NCBI GenBank assembly: GCA_033763635.1
Contig: JANRKG010000058.1
Location: 1 to 7,310, forward strand
Direction of reading: 5' to 3'
DNA: 7,310 nucleotides
From: JANRKG01 sp033763635
GTDB taxonomy: Bacteria; Cyanobacteriota; Cyanobacteriia; GCF-001939115
Shown: one piece after another, positions 1-6,047 of the stretch
Numbering within the stretch: position 1 is the stretch's first letter
Layout: each line of letters begins with the position of its first letter
Translations under genes and position numbers: made by a program
The notes under the pieces: generated by a model
Seen by the model: only the letters and a program-made list of their open reading frames with translations
What the model was told of the DNA's origin: nothing
The model's database searches: none

Positions 1-675
1 AAGGAAACCCCTCGCCCGCTTGCGAATCAGCCCGGAGGGGATTTTCTGATTACCCCCGATAGTAGCGCTCTGGCAATCGCTCAAGGAGAAGGGTTAGCGA
101 TTATTCCCCTCCAACCCCAGGAGCAGTCAACGTCCAAACCCCTGGACTTTTTGCCGAAGTTTGGGATGGTTCTCTCCTTTGCCCGAGATGGCTCTCAAGC
201 GGCAATGGTGAAGTTTAATAAGGACTACACCCGATCGCTCTTTCTGGTGACAAATCAGGGTGTTCAGAAAGAAGTGTTCCGGATACAAGGCTCGATTTTG
301 AGTGCCCAATTTGACTGGCAGAAGCAGAAACTCTACTGTCTCCTCACACGGGTTTTGCCGGGAGAGATATATCAGGAACAGCCTTATGTTGCGATCGTAG
401 ATATTAAAACGGGTAAACTGACTCCCTGGGTTGCGCTCCCGATTCAACAGGGAATTCAAATGAGTCTGGCCCCTGATGGATTGGCCTTGCTTTTAGATCA
501 GGCAGTAACCGCTTCTGATTCCCAATCGTCGGGTTTGCGTAATATTGAAGGAAAGGGGATTGCCACCAGTCGGATTTGGCTCTTGCCGATCGTTGGGGGT
601 GATGGAGAAACACAGGCGAAAGTTCAGCCAGAAGCCTTACCCCTGCTAGGACTCTATCCCCGCTGGCTTCCCTAA
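1..675 (+). CDS. C-terminal part of a beta-propeller-like (TolB/WD40-type) protein, 5' end outside window
   Basis: The frame is open from base 1 to the TAA at 673-675, so the 224 visible residues are the C-terminal part of a longer protein. There is no ATG or ribosome site near base 1, and the TTG at 151 is an internal leucine codon. Several beta-rich units look like propeller blades, each with a strand, an (S/T)PDG-like turn and further strands: FLITPDSSALAIA (residues about 15-27), LSFARDGSQAAMV (about 57-69), a middle unit ending in VAIVDIKTGKLTPW, and MSLAPDGLALLLDQ followed by RIWLLPI near the end. This is the usual look of TolB/WD40-type propellers, which mostly bind proteins or act in the periplasm. 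From memory, similar C-termini occur in cyanobacterial proteins annotated as Ig-like or hypothetical, but the name is uncertain. Any signal peptide or N-terminal domain lies outside the window. The protein ends at RWLP, with a hairpin 60 bases downstream. Confidence 0.7.
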   Translation, partial: KETPRPLANQPGGDFLITPDSSALAIAQGEGLAIIPLQPQEQSTSKPLDFLPKFGMVLSFARDGSQAAMVKFNKDYTRSLFLVTNQGVQKEVFRIQGSILSAQFDWQKQKLYCLLTRVLPGEIYQEQPYVAIVDIKTGKLTPWVALPIQQGIQMSLAPDGLALLLDQAVTASDSQSSGLRNIEGKGIATSRIWLLPIVGGDGETQAKVQPEALPLLGLYPRWLP

Positions 676-735
676 GCTGACCATTCTCGTTTGTTCCCTG
701 TTTCCGTTGCCTGGTCTCATCGGCTGTCCTACTGA

Positions 736-765
736 CTTCTCTTCCCAGAAGTGGCGGGAGAGAAG
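736..765 (+). terminator. Strong hairpin after the propeller gene, candidate terminator
   Basis: The arm CTTCTCTTCCC (736-746) pairs with GGGAGAGAAG (756-765), giving ten base pairs with one bulged T and a 9-base loop. It lies 60 bases past the TAA at 673-675 and before the next gene's presumed promoter. No T-run follows the stem, so it is not a textbook intrinsic terminator. It could instead protect the mRNA 3' end or act as a cis-regulatory structure. Confidence 0.4.
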
Positions 766-792
766 GCTATGATCGCATAGTGCTTGTTTAAA

Positions 793-819
793 TTGACACT
801 TTATACTGACCTGTCAGGT
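793..819 (+). promoter_or_regulatory. Possible promoter and operator-like palindrome upstream of the pentapeptide gene
   Basis: TATACT at 802-807 is one base from the -10 consensus. A transcript starting near 814 would have a leader of about 37 bases. TTGACA at 793-798 is a perfect -35 hexamer, but it is only 3 bases from TATACT and cannot pair with it; 17 bases downstream of it there is no good -10. ACCTG-T-CAGGT (809-819) is a perfect palindrome around the predicted start site, where a repressor could bind. A small CGGG/CCCG stem (827-840) sits where a Shine-Dalgarno sequence would be expected. All of this is pattern reading only. Confidence 0.3.
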
Positions 820-850
820 TTCTTTCCGGGCTTGATCCCGACACGATCGT

Positions 851-2572
851 ATGCAAACACGGGAACTTCTGGACCGATATCAGCAAGGAGAGCGGAACTT
901 CGCCTATGCGGACCTGAGCGGGGCCAATTTGAGTGGAGCGAATCTGCAAGGCATTGATCTGACCGGGGCCAACCTGACTGGGGTTGATCTCAGTTGGTCT
1001 TTTCTTCATCGGGCGAAGTTAACCGGGGCTTGCTTGCGACAAGCGGACTTAAAAAGTGCAGCCCTGAATAGTGTGAATTTGAACCAGGCCATCTTGACCG
1101 GGGCAAATCTGACAAAGGTGGATTTGCGGCTCTCTTTGCTGCAAGAGGCAGACCTGAACTGGGCAGTGTTGACAGAAGCGGATTTGAGCGGCGCTAATCT
1201 TCAGTCGGCCCGCCTGGATCAAATTAATCTGGAAAAGGCCAAATTAAACGGCACTCAGCTAGTCGCAGCGGAAATGATGGAAGCCAACCTGCGGCGAGCG
1301 AGTCTAGCCGGGGCCAATCTAAACCAGGCCAATTTACGGGAAGCCCATTTGGAAGAAGCCAACCTCCGACAGGCAACTTTTGTGAAAGCCAACCTGACCG
1401 AAGCAACCCTGAGTGGAGTTTGTTTACGACAGGCAGATCTCAGTAATGCGGACATGCATCGCGTGATTCTTCTGGGGGCAGATTTAAGTGAGGCAACCCT
1501 GAACGGGGCGGATTTAAGTCGGGCGGATTTGAGCGGAGCCTACCTGTTAAAGACTAGTTGCCGGAAGACCTACTTGCTTCGAACCAATCTGCAAAATGTC
1601 TATCTGCTTCAGGCGGATCTGACGGAAGCAAACCTGCGGGGCGCAGATTTGCGAGGCGCAGATCTCAGTGGGGCTTACCTGAGTGAAACCACCCTTAGTG
1701 AGGCAGATTTAAGTGAAGCCCTGTTGATCGAAAGCCATCTCATTCGGGCCAATTTGCAGGGCACTCGGCTGACGGGATGCTGCATTTTTAACTGGCATGT
1801 TGATACGGCAGATCTGTCAAAAACCGAGTGTCGCTACGTCTTCACCGAATTTAACTACACGACTAAACGCCCCAGCAATCGCTTTCCGGTCGGTCGCGAT
1901 TTTCGACCGGGGGAACTGGGCCTACAATATCAGGGAGAAAGCCTGACGGTAGAGGTGGAAATCCCTGATCCCCCTGATTGGGAGGCGATCGCCTTTACCC
2001 TGGTGCAAGTCGAACAGGAGGGTGTGGGATTGCAACTCACGGTTAAATCCTTTGAGTCCAGTGAAAACAGTAACCTGTTGCGTCTGCTTTCCAACCGTCC
2101 GTCTAATGCAGCGATGCTGTCCGATCGCTTCCTGCAACTGTATATCGAGATGACCCAACACCTGCATCGCCAGCGATCGACCCTCTATCAAGTGCTGGGG
2201 TTGCAACTGCGAAATCCCGTGACCCCTCCGTTCGTGCCTCCCCCTCCCCCCCCCATGCCTCCCTCGCCAGAGGATCGTCGCCAGCAACTTTATAAGGAAG
2301 TCACCCGCCAGATTCAGCACGTCCTCGTCTCCCAGGGGCCAAACCAGTTTGTTGAAAGTGTCGATCGCCTGTTGGACTATCTGAAAAACCAGGGGATGTC
2401 TACAGAGGAAATCCAGAAAAAGCTCATCAGTCAGGTCTTGGTGAAACGGGCCAAGCAAGACCCCATTTTTGGGGAACAACTGGTGCAGTGGGAAAAAAAC
2501 TCGTCGGAATCGGCTCGTGTGTCTTCTGTAGGGGAAGCGATTCGGATGGCGATCGCAACGTTGTTAGCCTAG
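851..2572 (+). CDS. Long pentapeptide-repeat protein with cyanobacterial C-terminal extension and helical tail
   Basis: A short N-terminal helix (MQTRELLDRYQQGERNF) caps 58 consecutive A(D/N)LXX-type pentapeptides covering residues 22-311 without a break. Such repeats fold as a right-handed quadrilateral beta-helix with four repeats per coil, so about 14.5 coils and roughly 70 angstroms. Residues 312-356 carry W315, C327-R-Y-V-F, R340-P-S and F351-R-P-G-E. These match the pattern, as I remember it, that follows the helix in many cyanobacterial pentapeptide proteins; that pattern continues into an alpha/beta segment with D376-W-E-A (to about 455). A polyproline linker (459-473) leads to an all-helical tail (474-573) that I do not recognise. 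There is no signal peptide or membrane segment, so it is probably cytoplasmic. It is much longer than the gyrase-mimic pentapeptide proteins (Qnr, MfpA) and should not be equated with them. The ATG at 851 has no clear Shine-Dalgarno sequence. Function unknown; a scaffold role is inferred. Confidence 0.92.
   Translation: MQTRELLDRYQQGERNFAYADLSGANLSGANLQGIDLTGANLTGVDLSWSFLHRAKLTGACLRQADLKSAALNSVNLNQAILTGANLTKVDLRLSLLQEADLNWAVLTEADLSGANLQSARLDQINLEKAKLNGTQLVAAEMMEANLRRASLAGANLNQANLREAHLEEANLRQATFVKANLTEATLSGVCLRQADLSNADMHRVILLGADLSEATLNGADLSRADLSGAYLLKTSCRKTYLLRTNLQNVYLLQADLTEANLRGADLRGADLSGAYLSETTLSEADLSEALLIESHLIRANLQGTRLTGCCIFNWHVDTADLSKTECRYVFTEFNYTTKRPSNRFPVGRDFRPGELGLQYQGESLTVEVEIPDPPDWEAIAFTLVQVEQEGVGLQLTVKSFESSENSNLLRLLSNRPSNAAMLSDRFLQLYIEMTQHLHRQRSTLYQVLGLQLRNPVTPPFVPPPPPPMPPSPEDRRQQLYKEVTRQIQHVLVSQGPNQFVESVDRLLDYLKNQGMSTEEIQKKLISQVLVKRAKQDPIFGEQLVQWEKNSSESARVSSVGEAIRMAIATLLA
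914..1783 (+). repeat. 58 tandem 15-bp pentapeptide units
   Basis: The coding sequence reads as 58 back-to-back five-codon units, from LSGAN at residue 22 to LTGCC ending at residue 311. The core leucine is replaced only rarely (M, F or C) and the small residue before the D/N position is usually alanine. Neighbouring units are nearly identical in places, for example the LRGAD pair at 1634-1663. The region is therefore a coding minisatellite-like tract, although most units have diverged. Confidence 0.9.
2246..2254 (+). repeat. C9 homopolymer inside the pentapeptide gene
   Basis: Nine consecutive C bases encode PPP just before M469, within a longer C-rich stretch that encodes the polyproline linker. 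Gaining one C would bring a TAA at 2293-2295 into frame. Losing one would bring a TGA at 2382-2384 into frame. Either change would remove the helical tail and leave the beta-helix intact. Confidence 0.85.
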
Positions 2573-2574
2573 CC

Positions 2575-2602
2575 CCGTACCCTTACGGACTCCTTGGTTT
2601 TT
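2575..2602 (+). terminator. Weak hairpin plus T-run after the pentapeptide gene
   Basis: CCGTA (2575-2579) pairs with TACGG (2584-2588) around a CCCT loop, three bases after the stop codon. A run of five T's (2598-2602) follows ten bases later. The stem is short and the T-run is not adjacent, so termination is likely partial at best. Read-through into the TPR gene is possible. Confidence 0.22.
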
Positions 2603-2603
2603 G

Positions 2604-2636
2604 TCAAAAAATGTTTGGAAATTAATCGTTTTTTGA
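2604..2636. repeat. AT-rich inverted repeat between the pentapeptide and TPR genes
   Basis: TCAAAAAA (2604-2611) is the reverse complement of TTTTTTGA (2629-2636), with 17 bases between. It could form a weak A-U hairpin and act as a terminator for gene 851-2572, or be an operator for the TPR gene that starts 46 bases later. Nearby TTGTCA (2601-2606) resembles a -35 box but lacks a well-spaced -10. Confidence 0.3.
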
Positions 2637-2681
2637 TCAGGATGGCAACACTACGGATAGAAGCGATCCGTGGGGTTGTCT

Positions 2682-5516
2682 ATGCTGACCGTAGAAGATT
2701 TATTTAATCAGGGTCTCAGTAAGGCTCAAAAGAACGACTATCGAGGTGCGGTCATTGATCTGACAGCGGCGATCGAACAGTCTCCTCAGTTCGTCGGGGC
2801 ATATCTGCACCGGGGCATGGCGCGGGTGGAATTGGGAGATCCAAAGGGGGCGATCGAAGATTTCGATCAGGTATTGCACCTCGCTCCTACCCAGGCAGAG
2901 GCCCATCTGTACCGGGGCACAGTCCGGGCAGAGTTAGGCGATCAAAAAGGAGCCTTAGAAGATCTGGAGGCAGCGATTCAGCTTCGACCTCGATCGGCCC
3001 CTGCCTATGTACAACGGGGGATCATCCGCTCCAAAATGCGGGATAAAAAAGGCGCTCTGGCAGATTTTGACCAGGCGCTTACATTCAGTGAAAACTCGGT
3101 CCTTGCCCACATTCAACGGGGAATTGTCCGAGCGGAATTGGGGGACAAAGCCAGGGCGATCGAAGACTTTAACCAGGCGATCGAACTGAGTCCGCGATCG
3201 GTGATGGCCTATATTCAGCGCGGCATGATCCGGGTGGAGTTGTACGAAAAAGAAGCCGCCCTACGGGATTTTGATACGGCTCTAGAGATTGCACCAAAAA
3301 CAGTATTGGCCCATGTGCAGCGGGGCATTTTGCGGGCGGATTTGGGCGATTCCAAGGGAGCATTAGGGGACTTTGACGAGGCCCTCCACCTCAGCCCCCG
3401 ATCAGCTGCCGTGTATGTGCAGCGGGGGATGGTGCGCTCCCATTTGGGGGACAAACAGGGGGCGATCGAAGACCTCAATCAGGCGTTACACCTCAGCCCC
3501 CACCTGCCCCTCGCCCATGTGCAACTGGGGATAGTCCGGGCGGATTTAGGGGATTATCAGGGAGCCGTCGAGGACTTTAACCGAGCCTTGCAACTCAGCC
3601 CGCGATCAGTGATGGCCTATGTCCAGCGGGGATCGGTGCAATCCCACCTGGGGGATCATCAAGCAGCCCTGGAGGATCTGAATCGCGCCCTCCACCTGGA
3701 CCCCCGATCGGCAGCGGCTTACCTGCATCGGGGGCTGGTGTATGTGGAAATGGGAGATGGACAGCGGGCGATCGCCGATTTTGATCAGGTCATTGCCCTG
3801 GAACCCTACTCCGCTCCAGCCTATGTTGACCGCAGTGCCGTGCGCTTTGAACTGGGCGATCGGGTCGGGGCATTGGAGGATTTCAACTTCGCCCTGCAAA
3901 TCTATCCCGATCGCGCCTCTGCCTACCTGCAACGGGGGCAGATCCGGGCCTGGTTAGGAGACAAACGCGAAGCCCTGGAGGACTTCGATCGCGTGATTCG
4001 CCTCCAGCCTTCGGAGGCCGCGTTCTTACAGCGGGGTATGATTCGGGCGGAATTGGGGAATCGCCAGGGGGCGATCGAAGATTTTAATCAGGTGTTGCAG
4101 TTAGACCCCGCTTCCGCCCTGGCCTACTTGCACCGAGGGTCAGTCCGGGCAGAATTGGGGGACGATCGGGGTGCCATTGAGGATTTCGATCATGTTCTGC
4201 AACTCGACCCGGATTCGACCCTAGCCTGCTTAGAGAGCAGTGCAGTTCAGGTGGAATTGGGGGATGCGGAAGGGGCAGATAAGGCGTTCCAACGTGCCCT
4301 GGAGATCAATCCCAATCCTGCCGGGGCCTATCTCAATCGGGGGATGGTGTTTAACAAAATTGGTGATCCGCAACGGGCGATCGAAGATTTCAATCAGGCG
4401 TTACAGTACAATCCCCAGGCGGCAACGGTTCACTTGCACCGGGGGTTGATTTACGAACAGTTGGGTTACTCCCAGGAAGCGATCGCCGAATTCGAGCAAG
4501 AATTAGCCCTCAACCCCCATTCGGGGCTGGCTTACCTGCACCGGGGGATGGTGTGGGCGGAACTGGGGCATGGACATGAGGCAATCGAAGACTTTAACCA
4601 GATTCTAGAGTTCAATCCCCACTTTGTCGCCGCCTACCTGCATCGGGGCATCGTATGGATGGAGCAGGGAGAATTTCAAGCCGCAGTAGATGATTTTGAT
4701 TACGTCATTCAGATCAATCCCCACTCAGCAGTCGCCTACATTCAACGGGGCCTTGCCCTCAAAAAACTGCACCAGTCTGAGGAGGCAGCGATTAACTTCC
4801 AGCGGGTGTTTCGCCTTAGCCCGACCCGCGCAGAGGATTTCTTCTATCGGGGGTTGGCTCGCACCCATCTGGGGGATCTCCCGGAAGCTGTACAGGACTA
4901 TACCCAGGCGCTTACCCTGAATCCCCGCTTCCTGGCAGCCTGTACGGAACGGGGCATTGCTCAGGGAGAATTGGGGGAATTGGAGGCTGCGATCGCCGAC
5001 TTCAGCTACGTCTTGCAACTGAACCCCCACTTCGGACCTGCCCTCTTTCAACGGGGTCGCTTTTACGGTCGGTTACTGCAACTCGAATCGGCCCTTGCCG
5101 ATCTGACCCAGACCCTTACAATCAACCCCCATCAAACCGAGGCTCATCTCTATCGTAGTGCCGTTTACCTGTTACTTTACCAGGAAGCTCAGGCCATCGC
5201 GGACTTACAGGAGGCCGCAAAACAATTGGGTCAGGAAAAATTAGCCCTTCTGCAACGGGGAAAGATTCGGCTTGAGTTGGGAGATGAACCGGGAGCGATC
5301 GCCGATTACGATCAAATCCTGAAAGGCGACCCCGAATTCGCGGAGGCTTACCTGGAGCGGGGCCGTACCCGCCATGCCCTCAACGATCCCGCTGGGGCAC
5401 GACTCGACTATCAACAGGCAGCAGAGTTGTTTGATGCTGCAAACAATTCGTTTGGCTATCACCAGGCGCGGGAATTACTGGATCAGGCATTTGGCGATCA
5501 GTGGGAAGGAGGGTGA
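2682..5516 (+). CDS. Giant all-TPR solenoid protein, 27 tetratricopeptide repeats
   Basis: Nearly the whole protein parses into 27 TPRs of 34 residues (repeat 14 has 33). The working consensus is AYLxRGxVRAELGD, then xxGAIEDFNQAL, then xLxPxS. The helix A G8 and helix B A20 positions are kept, the usual TPR signature. From the ATG, TPR1 spans residues 1-37, TPR2 38-71, and TPR27 887-923, with a 21-residue amphipathic cap (924-944). At about eight repeats per turn this makes a superhelix of roughly 3.4 turns. TPRs bind peptides or proteins; there is no catalytic domain, signal peptide or membrane segment, so a cytoplasmic scaffold is inferred. I chose ATG 2682 because GGGG (2672-2675) lies six bases upstream; GTG at 2670 would add four residues. 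The gene follows the pentapeptide gene on the same strand after 109 bases and converges with a minus-strand gene 44 bases away. Partner unknown. Confidence 0.95.
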   Translation: MLTVEDLFNQGLSKAQKNDYRGAVIDLTAAIEQSPQFVGAYLHRGMARVELGDPKGAIEDFDQVLHLAPTQAEAHLYRGTVRAELGDQKGALEDLEAAIQLRPRSAPAYVQRGIIRSKMRDKKGALADFDQALTFSENSVLAHIQRGIVRAELGDKARAIEDFNQAIELSPRSVMAYIQRGMIRVELYEKEAALRDFDTALEIAPKTVLAHVQRGILRADLGDSKGALGDFDEALHLSPRSAAVYVQRGMVRSHLGDKQGAIEDLNQALHLSPHLPLAHVQLGIVRADLGDYQGAVEDFNRALQLSPRSVMAYVQRGSVQSHLGDHQAALEDLNRALHLDPRSAAAYLHRGLVYVEMGDGQRAIADFDQVIALEPYSAPAYVDRSAVRFELGDRVGALEDFNFALQIYPDRASAYLQRGQIRAWLGDKREALEDFDRVIRLQPSEAAFLQRGMIRAELGNRQGAIEDFNQVLQLDPASALAYLHRGSVRAELGDDRGAIEDFDHVLQLDPDSTLACLESSAVQVELGDAEGADKAFQRALEINPNPAGAYLNRGMVFNKIGDPQRAIEDFNQALQYNPQAATVHLHRGLIYEQLGYSQEAIAEFEQELALNPHSGLAYLHRGMVWAELGHGHEAIEDFNQILEFNPHFVAAYLHRGIVWMEQGEFQAAVDDFDYVIQINPHSAVAYIQRGLALKKLHQSEEAAINFQRVFRLSPTRAEDFFYRGLARTHLGDLPEAVQDYTQALTLNPRFLAACTERGIAQGELGELEAAIADFSYVLQLNPHFGPALFQRGRFYGRLLQLESALADLTQTLTINPHQTEAHLYRSAVYLLLYQEAQAIADLQEAAKQLGQEKLALLQRGKIRLELGDEPGAIADYDQILKGDPEFAEAYLERGRTRHALNDPAGARLDYQQAAELFDAANNSFGYHQARELLDQAFGDQWEGG
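2895..3710 (+). repeat. Higher-order 204-bp (two-TPR) tandem repeat inside the TPR gene
   Basis: TPR3 to TPR10 read as four 68-residue units starting at 2895, 3099, 3303 and 3507. In each, the first TPR starts with xLAH or AEAH and carries RAELGD or RADLGD. The second starts with A(A/P)xY or VMAY and carries RS or VE before the turn. Units 3303-3506 and 3507-3710 are the most alike: both have RADLGD, SPRS, YVQRG, SHLGD and ALHL at matching positions. The remaining TPRs lack this alternation. Confidence 0.65.
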
Positions 5517-5523
5517 GAACATC

Positions 5524-5540
5524 AAGGGCTTCAATCCCTT
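5524..5540. terminator. Small hairpin between convergent genes
   Basis: AAGGG (5524-5528) pairs with CCCTT (5536-5540) around a 7-base loop. It lies in the 44-base gap between the stops of the TPR gene and the minus-strand gene. A shared terminator would be expected here, but the stem is only five pairs and neither side has a T-run. Confidence 0.2.
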
Positions 5541-5560
5541 AACAACGGCAATCCTGCCCA

Positions 5561-5866
5561 TCAAATCGCCTTTTTCCGCACAGGCTCAGCATCAGGTTCC
5601 CAGGCCCACAAAGCCATTCCCTTGGGAGAAGGGATGAGAATCACAGAATCCCCTTTTGCCAGCAAACGACGAGCGGCCTTTTCTGCTGCTTCGTTTTCCG
5701 GGAAGGATTTTACATAACTGTAGAATTGCTTACGGTAGGCGATCGCAGCCACAGGGCGGGGCAGGTCGGGAACCTGAACATGGCAGCGTTTCACGGCATT
5801 GGCTTCTAAAACTAATGGAGTCAGGGTCGTATCCTCAGGAAGTGGGGGAGAGTCGTTGGCAACCAT
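5561..5866 (-). CDS. Small conserved cyanobacterial-type hypothetical protein, 101 residues
   Basis: I do not recognise a named family. The sequence resembles, from memory, small conserved cyanobacterial proteins with the same order of elements. A proline-rich, acidic N-terminus (residues 1-17) is followed by a strand around CHVQVPDLPRPV (32-43), a second strand with YRKQFYSYVK (44-53), a helix ENEAAEKAARRLLAKG (56-71), a strand SVILIPSPKG (73-82) and MALWAWEPDAEPV near the end. This alpha/beta order suggests one small compact domain. There is no signal peptide or membrane segment. The start at 5866 is the only plausible one: upstream in frame there is no ATG, GTG or TTG before a TGA at 5930-5932. 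No Shine-Dalgarno sequence is visible, and an 18-bp tandem duplication abuts the start codon. The next minus-strand gene lies 181 bases upstream, so it may have its own promoter. Confidence 0.8.
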   Translation of the reverse strand: MVANDSPPLPEDTTLTPLVLEANAVKRCHVQVPDLPRPVAAIAYRKQFYSYVKSFPENEAAEKAARRLLAKGDSVILIPSPKGMALWAWEPDAEPVRKKAI

Positions 5867-5902
5867 GATCGAACAGCGTATTAAGATCGAACAGCGTATT
5901 AA
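5867..5902. repeat. Perfect 18-bp tandem duplication abutting a start codon
   Basis: GATCGAACAGCGTATTAA occurs twice in a row (5867-5884 and 5885-5902) with no mismatch. On the minus strand the duplicated leader ends exactly at the ATG of gene 5561-5866, so it lies in that mRNA's 5' leader and spans the ribosome-binding region. The length keeps the reading frame, but no start codon lies upstream to use it. Confidence 0.9.
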
Positions 5903-5937
5903 ACTGTGTGTCGTTTCAAGGAACTTTATTCAGGAAC

Positions 5938-5959
5938 AATATTAATTAATCTTAATATT
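5938..5959. repeat. AT-rich inverted repeat in the leader or promoter region of a minus-strand gene
   Basis: AATATTAA (5938-5945) and TTAATATT (5952-5959) are perfect inverted arms with a 6-base spacer. They lie in an AT-rich stretch (about 5930-5985) that stands out from its surroundings, 72 bases upstream of the start codon at 5866. This could be a promoter or regulator-binding region for gene 5561-5866, or the end of transcription from gene 6048-6356. No clear -35/-10 pair was found. Confidence 0.4.
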
Positions 5960-6047
5960 CCCTCTTATTTATATTTTAGAGACATTCTGGTGGAATTTCG
6001 GGAAAATTTCATACTGAAGCGCGATCATCTGCAAATCCTCGCAATTC

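Noticed and set aside
151..675. Separate gene starting at TTG 151
   Set aside because: The frame is open and propeller-like upstream to base 1, and there is no ribosome site before the TTG.
1224..1455. Overlapping minus-strand frames rich in Leu, Ala, Arg and Trp
   Set aside because: They mirror the 15-bp repeat of the pentapeptide gene, whose periodicity keeps other frames open.
851..1783. Qnr/MfpA-type gyrase-protecting protein
   Set aside because: It shares only the pentapeptide fold. It is much longer, lacks loop insertions and has a large C-terminal extension.
2204..2260. Assembly frameshift at the C-rich linker
   Set aside because: The frame stays open on both sides, with sensible protein before and after, and both alternative frames stop soon. 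The nine-C reading is therefore most likely right.
1922..2479. 185-codon open frame on the minus strand
   Set aside because: It lies wholly antisense to the C-terminal half of the pentapeptide gene. It has no domain signature and an odd Gly/Arg/His-rich stretch opposite the polyproline codons, so it is a shadow of the real gene.
2601..2661. Promoter for the TPR gene (TTGTCA or TTGATC with GATAGA)
   Set aside because: TTGTCA at 2601 has no adequate -10 at 16-18 bases. TTGATC 2633 with GATAGA 2656 has correct spacing, but the -10 matches only three of six bases.
5867..5902. CRISPR repeat or attachment site
   Set aside because: There are only two copies, directly adjacent with no spacer, and no cas genes, integrase or tRNA nearby.
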